Positions 24,578 through 41,190 of a stretch of DNA of 64,000 nt are shown here, piece by piece. Where the stretch lies: positions 5,223,564 through 5,287,563 of the forward strand of contig SSBO01000012.1 in NCBI GenBank assembly GCA_005281725.1, read 5' to 3'. The stretch is from Wuchereria bancrofti (lineage: Eukaryota; Nematoda; Chromadorea; Rhabditida; Onchocercidae). A model generated the notes under the pieces. It did no database searches. It had not been told where the DNA came from and saw only the letters and a list, made by a program, of their open reading frames with translations. Numbering within the stretch: position 1 is the stretch's first letter; each line of letters starts with the position of its first letter. The translations under genes were made by a program, and so were the position numbers.

Positions 24578-27450
24578 CTGAAACAAGTAATTTGCAATTA
24601 TAGCTACACAAATACATATTCAGTTACAGATATCACTTGTATAATATTAATAATGTTGTTTTTCGATTAAGACCTTGTCTTTTCTGACATTTGGTCTACT
24701 TCACGTTTTATTACACTAAGAAATACTCTCAGTTTAAACGAGTACCAATAACTGTTGAAGATATGCTGTATCGATCCAGGAAATCTATATTTGGAGACTG
24801 ATGAAGAGGGACATACCGAAGTAGATAGAAAATGAGCTGGTAAGAAGAGTGATAAGCTGCATATTGTAAATGAAATAACAATGAGAATAAGGCAGTAGGA
24901 GAGTAAGAACAGAACAGAATGGACAAGGAATGAATTAAAAACTGGGCGCGAGTCTCATACCTTTTACCTATTTGTAGGAATGAGGGAAAGCCACACAAAA
25001 CTAGAATTTTCTTTTTTTTGATATGAATATATGTACACTCAATGGCTTCATATTATCCACCCTTTTCATGTTTTCTCTTCATTTTTACTAGACAGATTAT
25101 CATCCTGGCCGGATTCATTCAGTTCATTCATTACCTCACTTGATTAATAACTCCCTCTATATCATTCATTCACTTTCCCTGCAACATCTACGCATTTCTT
25201 ATATATCGTATTGTCTATAACAATCATTCCAGCAAAAAAAAAGTGCTGTGTCTTCTCTTTGATTTGCATTGTAGTACAACATCACATGATTCATTGTAAA
25301 AACAACTTTCATTTCAATAAAACGATAACTTGTAAGTATTACTCATCCCACAATTTTTTTTCCTTTTCAAACATGACACACTCACTTCAAGTTAGTGTCG
25401 TACAAGCGTAGATGCACACTTTTTCACCTCAAATTTGCTCTCAGTAAGCGCTCAGTCTTCCAGATTTTAGAGTTATGATCAATAATTGAACGTTTTAATT
25501 TTTATGTCACTTTTAATAGGTCTTCTTAATAATTTCAAATCAGTATATCTTCTGATTGGTTTGCATCCTATTTCGAAGTTCAGATCTCTGAAAATTTCAA
25601 CTTGTATGTAATGGAGTGAGTGAGAAAGGTTTCTGTATTTGAAGAGATTAAAAGAGAGCATTAAAAATGCCAGCAACTTTTAATCTGGTCTTTCTCAATT
25701 AGTCTACAGAAAACGGACTGTACGTGTTGTTATTTAGAAACTTTGAAATGTGTTCATAACAAATAATTTCGAATATAATTTGCACATCAATGTAGAGACG
25801 GTGTAGATCATAGTTCGTAATCATTAAGAGGACAAATTTTTTTTGGATGAGGAATAAAATATAAAATAATCATATGACGTTATTTATATTCAATCCACTA
25901 GTGTTACCAATTTTTTTGCGTATGCTGATGAAATTCGCCTGTAAAGCACATATTTTGAATTGATGCCTACTAAATAGCATATGCCATGCATTTCATAGGC
26001 ATTCTGGACGGGAGAGCTCTAAATTCAAAAATATGATGTTGAATCAAAGGAAAGATTTCCGGAAAACACGCTTTAAAAATTTTTAGCATAGTTACAAAAT
26101 TCATTTTCTTTTTTAACTTCATTTTTAACTGACAGAGGAATAATTCGTAGATTTTTAAAGGATGCTAATTATGATAAAGTAAATCAATTTAAACTAAAAT
26201 TCGGAAAAAATGAAGAATCTCAAAATACGATATGTAGACTGGAACTGGATAATTCGAAAAACTGGTATGAAACCGGTTATTTCTAGAATGCTTAGATGTG
26301 CTATTTTTTTCAACAGGAATAGCTGAACAATTATTTCATCGGCCTTAATTAGAACTTTAAAGTGTCTTGTTCGGCATGTTGATGAAACACATAAGGATTT
26401 CTATTTCTACGGTTACACGTTTTTCGCAATTAGAAATTTAAACATGTCAAGTTTATTGTCCTGTTTCCTTGTTTATTTTTTGCCAGATATATGCAATTAT
26501 GACACTATTCATTTACTCAGCAAAACTTTCCGAAACAGTTCAACATCCTCTCTGAAACAGTCGATTTGTACAATATGAATCTTCCCAAATATTACATACC
26601 GGTTTACTCGATTCCAACAAACGTATTAGTCATATGTAAAATCCTCCACGCTGAGTGTAATCTTGAGTCGATTTGGGATTTAATCGATTCCAATTTATAT
26701 TATGGATCCACATCGGACTGAATCAAAACAGGATAATGTACGCCACCCAGTTTTTTAAATTTTAAACATAAACCATACAAGCCATGTCCGCACTTCGCAA
26801 AGAACTCATTCAGCCCAGTTCCACACAACTAGTTTTAAGGCAGTTTCACACGAAAACTAAAACACTCTACTTCTACAACTCACATACTTATCCGCAAACA
26901 GGTAACCAACTCTCTATTGCGCGATTTGTGTGGTAAGTTACCACTAGTTTCTGAATAACGTATTTATAAGTTAGCTTCATTTCCCAGAAGTCAAACCGGT
27001 GTTTAAAAAACAGAATTTTCAAGCGGACAGAAGATCATAGGTCGAATAGAACGCAGAAAAGCATGCGAACAACCAAATGTTTCGTTCAACCTTAACGATA
27101 AAACAATACCGGAATGGGCTGGCTTACTGCACTGTACACTTTTTTAATCAGCATTATTCTGACACTTCTCTGTTCGGTTCTTTTCCTCTTTCTTTCAATA
27201 ATTTTTTCTTCAAGACAAATATTAACTCAAAACCAAAAACTTTTCCTAAACCTTTAAGACAAAGTTTTGAAATTTTCTTTAGAATTAACTTAAAGACGTT
27301 TGTCAGTGAAACACACCAATATTATTAACAAAGAACTTTACTGAATTTTTGTTGTCAGTATAGCAGACTCATATCAATTATATTAACATCACTTTTTAAA
27401 AAATCGAAGTGATAGAAATCAAAATTCATTGTTATTACAAGCTCAACAAA
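24578..27450. other. AT-rich region upstream of the chitin-binding gene
   Basis: This stretch should hold the missing 5' exon and promoter of the chitin-binding gene and the 3' flank of the desaturase. Several hydrophobic minus-strand open stretches exist (for example 24729-24998) but none offers a convincing ATG, signal peptide and in-phase donor together. Confidence 0.4.
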
Positions 27451-30400
27451 TCATTCCTCTTTTTGTTGTCCAGCATAAGTGAGGATACCAGTTCCTCTGC
27501 CAATAAGGTATTCTAGTTTTATATTAAGCGTCAAATAGTCTAACAAAAAATCGGCATTGCTTTTACATCGATATGCCTTATAAGGCTCCAGAACACTTTT
27601 AATAGCTGTTGTTGCTTCCATCAAATGGTAATGAGGAATTTTTGTGAAGAAGAAATGATGGGCCACGTGTCCTAAAGTGATAAATTATTAATGCTGATAT
27701 GAAATATACAAATAAATTATGAACTTATGATTTAAAACAGAAAATTCCGCTAGCTTTCCTCTAAAACTTTGAAGAATTTAAATCTGCACTCACTGAGGAA
27801 AGAATTAATTCTGAAAATATATGATGTAATTGTAACATCCACTGACTAGTTCACTTTCTTTCATTAGTTTCTTTTATCTAAAGATCAACATTAAAAATTG
27901 ATACCATCGGTAATATGATGCAGCAGCGTATCAATACCAAAACCGTACACTCGATCAATGGTTTGCACTTGCCCCATTACATAACTCCAATAGCCTTCTT
28001 CGTAAACCTAAACAAACACAAAACAAGAGAAGTCTCGTCAACTTTAAATGACTCACCATACAGTGGCATTGAAACGATTTAAGTGCGTAATATTGGATAG
28101 TCTACTTATGATCCACTCTACAACTACATCACTAAATCCGCTTATAAATTCTTCACTTTCATATCTTCTTCAGTTTTTTATTGAACAAGAAAATTTTAAA
28201 ACATTTTCTTGTTCAATAAAATAAAATACAATTAAAAACGTTTTCGTATAGGACCCATTTAAACTAAGGCTTCAAATTTCCTGTAACAGCTCCGTTAAAT
28301 ACACTGACCATTTTCGTGAGTATAAAAATATAAAGAATGAAAAATACGTAAAAAAGCAGAAAGCTAAACACCATACTGAAATAGCCCAAGATGTTAAATT
28401 CTCATTCACCAAGCAACAGGAAATATCACTCGATAAAATACATTCATTTCATAGATTCAAAAAAACAAACACAATTATACGGATATCTATCTTACGATAA
28501 TTTTCAATTTTATGCAGCGAAAAAAATAAGGCTAAAAAATGTCTAAGACACACCTCTATACTGTAATCGTTGTGCTGGAGATAAGTTATGATAACAAGCC
28601 AATAACCTTGAAACAACAACGAAATGTAATAATATTTGATGAATGTGAACCAGCTATAATTACATATAACGAAGGCCACCTGGAATATTTATTAAGCTGC
28701 TGACAGCAATATTTATTAAGTTTTTGATATACTAAATTCAAAAACGATACAAATTTCACATATCCTGCATGTATAATCACTTTTAAGTTTGTTTTAGATG
28801 TATTTGTCACTATTTCTTAGCACTAATAAACTAACCACAACACAAAATAAACATGCCAAACCACTAATAACACATTCCACTCGTTCCCGATTGCTGTTAA
28901 AAAGCTTACTATAAGGCCAAAAGTGGCTACCATCTGGTAGTCCGACCATCGTATATATCGGACTCCACCTATAAATGCTTTGTTGAAGAAATACAACGTT
29001 ATATTAAACTAATATCTCTCGTTAAGGTAAAAACAGCTTAGTCACTCATGTACATTCATCAGTAGATAAAAAGCAGAGGATTTCAATATCAAGGGAAGCT
29101 GGTTTAAAGGGAATTCCCATATTTATTTTAATATCGTCCATCAGCCAAATCTAGAAATACAACATCAAACTAACCGAATAAAACCAGAAAGTGGAATCTT
29201 TGAAAAGTTGCGCATTATCCAACCACGCGTCATGAAATCTTTCTCGATCACCCAGGGATGTCCCTAAATTGAAAATAAATTTGAAACAATCGACTTCTAA
29301 CATTAATAAAAATTAGAAGAGTTAATGTATTACTGATTAGAATACTATCACACAGAAGAGAGCAAACAGACCATGTCATTGTCAATATGAGAAGTGTACT
29401 GATGATGTCGTCGATGTGACTTCTGCCAGGGCCAATACGGTGCCAAAAGTGGAGCGTGAGCGATATGTCCAAAGAGGTCATTGACCCAAGTATATTCGGA
29501 AAAGGTACCATGACCGCAGTCATGACCAACCACAAACAGTGACGATCCGAACATTCCCATACAACAATACCTGAAGTTAGCTTAAAGTACACATTTCAGC
29601 ACACAACCTATTTTTAAATTCGAAAGAGTGTCCAACATCAATAGATCGACTTTTTGTAGCAAACCATACATTGCTATATTAGAATCATGAAGCAAATGTG
29701 AACTTATCTTACCATATAAACAGCCCAAAAATTCCAAATGACTCGAATACACCAACAAATCTGTACAAACCGTACAGAATCATGAAGTCGAGAACTAGAT
29801 AAAACAATGATTTGAACAGCGACCTTTCGAAACATGATGACGGTACGGCACGTTTTATTTCTTCAAACGACGGCAAATTCGGTTTTGGTCGCTTAAAAAA
29901 AAAAAAAATTGAAGAATAACAAGCCATTAAAGCACTCAAAAGATTGACTAATGAAAGTAATGCACTCCATTTTTAATAAGTGTATTTAGTGTTCATTGAT
30001 GCGTCCAATGTCATAAAAAAGTTAATTCCTCTTCAGGAAGCTACTGCAAATCTCCTTATCTGAATGTGGCGTACTTTCACTTTAGATAATATTCATTATA
30101 ACAAAATGAATAACATAATTTGGGAATTATTTATACTTGAGTAAAAAGAGAAAACAAAGACTTTAAAATTTTGCAGTAGATTTTTTTGTACAAAGACTTA
30201 TTACTGCACATCTGATGTAGTCATAACAAAACAACAGCTTTATTTTATTTACTGGTGATAAAATGAAAATGAAAAGCTGGAAAGCTCAACAAACACAGCC
30301 TTAACTATCCCACAACTTATTTTTACGTCCTAAAAAAATTGATGCTCTGAAGCTGAAAAGTGGCAGGTCTCACTGAAAAGTTTGCAATAAAAAGTGCGCA

Positions 30401-31485
30401 TATAGATTCATTATACTTTCATATCAAATTTCTGCATAAATCTACTCGCTTTTCTTGAAGATTTTTCTCAAATATATATTTTGAATCAACATATTACCGC
30501 CTATTCTTCGGTGTTAGAGGATACAAAAGTTTTACAGTTTAATTCACTTAAAATTTTTTTTAGTATAAAGATTTACAATAGTTTATTACAATATATTTCT
30601 CTTCCTGAACGCATATGAACGCTCGACAGTCCTCAAGATGCAATAGCCATTATGCAGTCTGCTGACAAAACAAACTTTGGAAAATAACACTATCAAATTA
30701 TTTTGTGTGCTTCAATACACTATGAAAAGTGTATTTCAGGAGGATGCAAATTTGGATGCAACTTGGATGCAAATTATAAGGATCAGACAATTTAAATTAA
30801 CAACAATGTGGCAGTTTTTCTCATAACTTGCTAAAACGATAACAGAGAAGTTCACTGTCAAAAACTTCATCGATTCGAACAGACAACCTAGCAGAACTAA
30901 TTGGTCCCACAACTCGAAATTACTCCAGCATAACTGTACAGGACTAAGTAATGCAAATTCGGTTGCGTTAGCTAATCATTAATTTTAACAGTGACTTCTA
31001 TATCAATTGTGCTTTATTCTACACCTTCAATGACTTGTGCGCAGTAGAATTTCAGAAAATTCCATATAGTTAAGCACTCTACATTTCTGAAAGCGCTTGC
31101 ATAAACCGAACACAAAAAAGGAAACAGTACGGAACACCACGCGCCACGTGTGTATAATTTGCAATATTCGCTTAACCTAATAACAAAAAATGCAAACTTC
31201 CATCCTAACTTGATAAAAAAGAGATATTCAATTGGACGAGAACAACTACCAAACTGAACCGAGCAACTACCAAAAGAGTAAACAGTTGCCAAATTTCGTT
31301 AACAGATCCTATGACAGAGATAAAGTCTTATATCAAATGAAATACCCAAATAAAATTCTATCACACATTTAATTAGCAGTTAGCAAACAGCAAATAGTAC
31401 TTACTTGGGATGTAATCATTGTCACCGTCCGTGTTGCAGTCGCACATGCCACACTACCCTTCATCGGTATTCCTTTTGCATTCAT
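27451..31485 (-). CDS. fat-2: Delta-12 type membrane fatty acid desaturase (FAT-2-like)
   Basis: Eight exons (31485-31405, 29891-29713, 29570-29372, 29263-29175, 28968-28836, 28679-28554, 28007-27905, 27671-27451) give 376 residues, the length of C. elegans FAT-2. The three iron-binding histidine boxes are intact: HDCGH, HRRHH and HVAHH, with four or more membrane segments between them. Runs such as [32 protein letters not shown] [12 protein letters not shown] and [11 protein letters not shown] favour FAT-2 over the omega-3 enzyme FAT-1, whose first box region reads HDCLHG. FAT-2 inserts a double bond at delta-12 of oleoyl chains in the ER, making linoleate; substrate here is inferred. The first intron is about 1.5 kb, far longer than the rest. 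An in-frame ATG at 31536 could add 17 residues. A perfect 19-bp hairpin sits in intron 6. Confidence 0.9.
28176..28221. repeat. Perfect 19-bp inverted repeat in a desaturase intron
   Basis: The arms 28176-28194 and 28203-28221 (TTTTATTGAACAAGAAAAT and its exact reverse complement) are separated by 8 bases. The element lies wholly inside the intron at 28008-28553. It could be a hairpin in the pre-mRNA or the remnant of a tiny inverted-repeat transposon; no target-site duplication is obvious. Confidence 0.85.
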
Positions 31486-32813
31486 AGATTTGTCAAACCG
31501 TTGATTAAAAACCGAGCAGAAAAGGTCAACAAACATCAATTGCTCGCTACCCGTATCGTGTTCTTTGATCTCCACTCCCTGAATCACTCTTTCTCATCCA
31601 CTTACTCATCTCTGCAACCCCTCGTATGTCATTGCAGTAGTCGTTGAAATTCTCCAGTGGAGTAGTTTAAACTCGCTGAATTTGACAGTATCTTACTCAG
31701 ACTGTATTGTGAACTTAATTTACTGCAACTCTTCTAATATGATGCTTTCTTTTCCAGCAAACAATCGGCAAAAAGAGAGAATCCTAAAATTATTAGCAAT
31801 GTATAACGGGTAACTCAAGCGTACGTATGGAGGGAAAAATTGTTTACCACTTCTAGTATCGCAATTTTTTTTTTGCTCCGTAAAGGAAAAAGGTTTCGAA
31901 AAACGCGAACACGAAATTTTGCTGATTAGAATTCAGCATTGTCTGCCAATAGATTTGGAAAGAGACTGCACATAGTCAATACAGAAATGAAAAAGTAGGA
32001 TGTTGGAGAATGTATAAAAAATATGCTCTTTATTTGCATATGCACAAAAAGCGTACAATATGCAACACATCGAACTTTGGAAAAATGCTATTAATGCTGG
32101 CATGTAGAAGTTTATAAAACCACGTCAAAAAAGCCAGCTAGTAAATCTTTGACTACGCTAACGAAATTACAGCATTTATAAAACCAATCTTTCGTGGCGT
32201 CGTATTCAATAACTAGAAAACCAATATTTCTCGGTCACTTTTCACTCACTTTTATTCAATACATTTTACAATATTTCTCCTTTCTGAAAGATATTACAAA
32301 TTGAATAAATAGAAAGAATTCGAGAGCCTTATTCAAATAGATAAAATTTAATGACCAAGTTTTCCACGGCATCGAAAAAATATGAGCCTTCGGTGGACAT
32401 AATGAGATAATTCCTTAAAATCAACAGCGTCATCATTAACTCTTTCCCAAAAACTTCTCTTAATGCGATTTTTAAATTTTGGAAAAATCTCTAGATTGGA
32501 CATTAAGAATATACAGTTAAGTTTCATGGGCGAAATACAGAAAAAAAACTTCATCTTTTTTAAATGTAAATCCAGTCTGATATCCCATCACTTTATGATA
32601 TACACTCTTAAGAGTGGACAATCGTTTTCACATATTCGTAGTGAGATAAATAGCAGTAATCCCGCACAAATCAGAAAGCGCAATATTATTGAGCCAGTAC
32701 TCATAAAATCAAATAAGACTTTTATAAACAGCAAACAAAGAAAGAAGAAACACTTGAACCACAAAATTTTTCTGAAATATCAAATAATATCTGAAAAGAA
32801 AAATAGAAAAGTA

Positions 32814-32846
32814 TTTACTATTACTACTACTATTAGTAATAGTAAA
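32814..32846. repeat. Perfect 13-bp inverted repeat
   Basis: TTTACTATTACTA at 32814-32826 is the exact reverse complement of 32834-32846, with a 7-base spacer. It is embedded in simple TTA/CTA-like sequence, so slippage may have produced it. Confidence 0.8.
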
Positions 32847-34702
32847 ACATTAGTCTGAAAAATAAGTTTGTCATATCAAAGGTCGATTTCGATTCTTAAA
32901 ATGTTTCTGTATAGACGTCCCAAAAAAATAAAAGCCTCAAAAAACTTCACTACCACTGATATCAAATACCCAAAAGGCCAAAGTAAAAGTCGTAGATACA
33001 AAAAAAAAAATAACGAAAACCAGCTGCAACAAGCCAAGAAGTATCAAAATCACGTGAAAGAAACAAATACATCACATAAACAAAACGCGACTGGAATAAA
33101 TTTTCTGATTTATTGAAAAGCATGATTACCAAAAACAAGTAACCGCTAAAATTTATTAGGCTATCCTCACCCAACTTTGCAAACAACATCATCTTGAATA
33201 GAAACAAAATAATAATATCATCAAAGAAGAAGCAAAGAAATTCCGAATGTCTTTCTTAAATTTACAACTTTCATTTTCTACAAAGATACTCCGAGTCGTT
33301 AAATGCATGTTTAAAATTTAAAAAGTTAAGGACGTACATCTGGCTCATAAGTTAGAAATGCATCAAGTTCTAAATCGTATGGCTAAAAGAAGGTAAAGAA
33401 ATCTTTAGGTATCGTATAAATCACAAATGTTCGAAATGCTCCATCATTCACTGTCTAATGTACAAGAGATATTTCATATACCTTATAAGTACATAAAGAA
33501 ATGAAAAGATTTGGAAATAGATTTCTAACACGAGAATTAATTTAAAAATTCAACATGAAATTTACGATAGGCTACACTAGGATGAATCAATCCTCAAACA
33601 GTAAAGCTATTACTTTTACTATTTACATTTTCTTTATAGAAAGACGTACCGATAAAACTGCAGAAAAAGAATAGAAATTGAAAACCCTGTCCTCCATGGA
33701 AACAAGAACAAATATGATTTCAGAGAACTTGAAAAAACATAAAAACGTCCAAAAAAGCGAAATACTGAAAAACCTATCTGCGGAGTATTTTTGGATGCAA
33801 TTTTCATAGTTTCATTATTATCTATATTGTTTAATTGGTCGTTTTAATTTGGCGGTTAGTACTCTTGGTCTCTCGTGGGTTGCAATCAGCAACTTCTGGA
33901 CAAAAATTTGTGATTTCGAATTTCTTGATTTGATATCCAAGCCTTAACGAAAGATAATAATTATTACTAAATCTTCTTTTACATAAAATTGGAACAAAAA
34001 CCTCAATTGGGCTACAAAAAATTATAATCCGAAAATTTATGTTGAAAAAGCACATACTTGTATAATATTAGGATAAATTGTCTTTTTTGGGGTTCAATTC
34101 TGATTAGCGGAGGTTACTCTGAGAATATCTTTACGCTTTATTTGAAGTATAAAAAAAACCAATCAATTTCTTTTGCCGTAAAAAACAATAAGCAGTCAAC
34201 GCTGACGAACGTTATAACTAATTTATTCACAAGAATGGAAATAACGTACCAATCGTAATCTATGCACAAACCAAGTAGAAGAATAAAAATTAAATAAAAA
34301 TTCAGCTTTATCCCTTTCGATGTTTTTGGATGGATCTTTGGACGTGAGTGAAAAATAGTATTCGAGAAATGCCAGTAACCTCGACCTACTTTTCTGTCGG
34401 TATAATGCATTGGATCCTTTCGTTTGTTGCCTGCATAAGATTTCTTCACTTCAAAAATTATTTATAGAGATTTTTATGAGAAAAAAAAACACTAAAGTTT
34501 ATAAGAAAGAACTGCGTGAATCATGAAGCCAAAAATCAATCAGAAAATATAGGATAAAGCTCAACCCAAAATCGTATATTTCGATGGGTGATAATCATCC
34601 TCTGATTTTTTTATCTCATTCAACGATGGAATGCCACTTTCAATCCTTGTAACAGACATGCCAAGTGATGATAATCTAAGCAAATTTCTACAAGACGTCT
34701 TC

Positions 34703-34885
34703 AACATTCCTGCAAAATAGCACTATAATTTATACGAAAGAAATCAAATAACAGGGAAATAATAAAAGCAAACATCATCACTCAGAAAACGACCTCAGCT
34801 GTTAATTAATTCCAACGAATCAACGTGTACCATTTCATTGCTTCATTGTGTCAAGAAGAAAATGCTTAAATAAGATTGTTTGTCC
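34703..34885 (+). repeat. Direct repeat, copy 1, upstream of the LanC gene pair
   Basis: This block is similar to 35449-35618 in the same orientation, about 745 bp away. Shared runs include CATTCCTG, ATAATTTATACG, GACCTCAGCTGTTAAT, ACCATTTCATTG and AAGATTGTTTG. The copies differ by scattered substitutions and small indels. Neither has a conserved open frame, so it looks like duplicated flanking DNA. Confidence 0.8.
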
Positions 34886-35448
34886 CACATGCAAAATAGC
34901 GCAAATTGTAGTCGTTTGATGACACATGAAAATAAGAATTTCAAACTTCGTGGCATGCGACAGAGTTGCAATGTTTGTCACGATGTTGTTCAGTTTGTAG
35001 GGGTGGGTTTGAGTAAAAGGACACGTGGAAGAATGCCAGGAAGAATGAGGGGACTCGAGAGACATACGAACGCCAGTCAACGATAAATGACAAAATTAGG
35101 GTTCAAATCAAAAGCGAGAAGAAAGCTGATGTCCCGAATACTTCTATAAAGATGTATAAATTTTAGACTCCAATAAGGAAAGTATGTTCTCAAAATGGTT
35201 GCCGCGGTACATGGAAAATCCCTTCCAGAAGAATGCAAAAAAAGGAGCTGAATCTGTAAGCGTTGCTGATCATACTGTTTGCTTGCAATATGTAAGAAAA
35301 AGTAGTCCTTAACAGTTTTTTTGTGCAATCATAAGTAATTTAAAAAAGGAAATCGCAAATGTGTATCATTTCACCAAACAGAGCACTGGTATTTATTGGG
35401 TATACTGTGACCTGAACAATATATTCATTACACATAGTTAGTGGCGTA

Positions 35449-35618
35449 TTTGACATTCCTGAAAAATAACACCATAATTTATACGGAAGTGAGAGGGAAA
35501 TAATAAGAGCAAAACATCGTCATTCTGAAAATGACCTCAGCTGTTAATGAATTGCAACGAATGAACGCGGACCATTTCATTGTGTTAAGAAAGAAATGCT
35601 GAAAGAAGATTGTTTGCA
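35449..35618 (+). repeat. Direct repeat, copy 2, ending just before the first LanC exon
   Basis: Second copy of the block at 34703-34885. It ends about 28 bases before the acceptor at 35645 that begins the first recognisable LanC exon, so it may include promoter or 5' untranslated sequence. Confidence 0.8.
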
Positions 35619-35645
35619 GTTAAGTTCAGTAAGACATTGTTTTAG

Positions 35646-38114
<2,469 letters not shown>

Positions 38115-38431
38115 TTGTATTCAGTGTGTTATTGTTTTTTCTTTTTCGCTAATTATGAATATCAAAGAAATGTTCAAGAATGAAAAAGTATTATCGATGT
38201 TGTATGAGTTGTTTCCGTTAGAAATAAATTTTGCTTTGTAACTTTTTTCGTCATTATGGTGTTTTTTCGTCATCGACAATACCGCAGTAATTTTCTGCTT
38301 TTTAATATAGTAAGCAAAAAATTGGAAGGTGGAATAAACGAAGTGTTTTGAATAAAATCAATCAAGAATTTGTTAACGACACGTTGAGGATAAAATATAA
38401 TTCTCACGTATATTTACAGTTTCGGGAAGCC
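38115..38431 (+). promoter_or_regulatory. Intercistronic region of the LanC pair with likely trans-splice acceptor
   Basis: Only 317 bases separate the stop of the first LanC gene from the start of the second. AATAAA occurs at about 38223 and again at about 38352. TATTTACAG ends at 38419, 12 nt before the second start codon, with no matching donor. This is the arrangement of a nematode operon, in which the downstream mRNA receives a spliced leader. A separate promoter cannot be excluded. Confidence 0.5.

Positions 38432-41190
<2,759 letters not shown>

Larger units (their letters stand above)
31537..35645. other. Long AT-rich region upstream of the first LanC gene
   Basis: The flanking genes diverge, so promoters for the desaturase and the LanC pair should lie here. 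Open stretches such as 32463-32858 are Lys/Asn/Ile-rich, as chance frames in A-rich DNA are, and show no domain. Supported contents are a 13-bp hairpin at 32814-32846 and a duplicated block (34703-34885 and 35449-35618). Confidence 0.5.

Noticed and set aside
24729..24998. Hydrophobic minus-strand frame as the missing signal-peptide exon of the chitin-binding gene
   Set aside because: Lacks a proper ATG start and a donor in the required phase 1; hydrophobicity extends too far for a signal peptide.
32463..33116. Two adjacent Lys/Asn/Ile-rich open frames
   Set aside because: Composition is what A-rich DNA gives by chance; no motifs, splice chain or homology seen.
35080..35130. T-loop-like GGTTCAAATC suggesting a tRNA
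   Set aside because: No A box or foldable acceptor and anticodon stems at the right distance.
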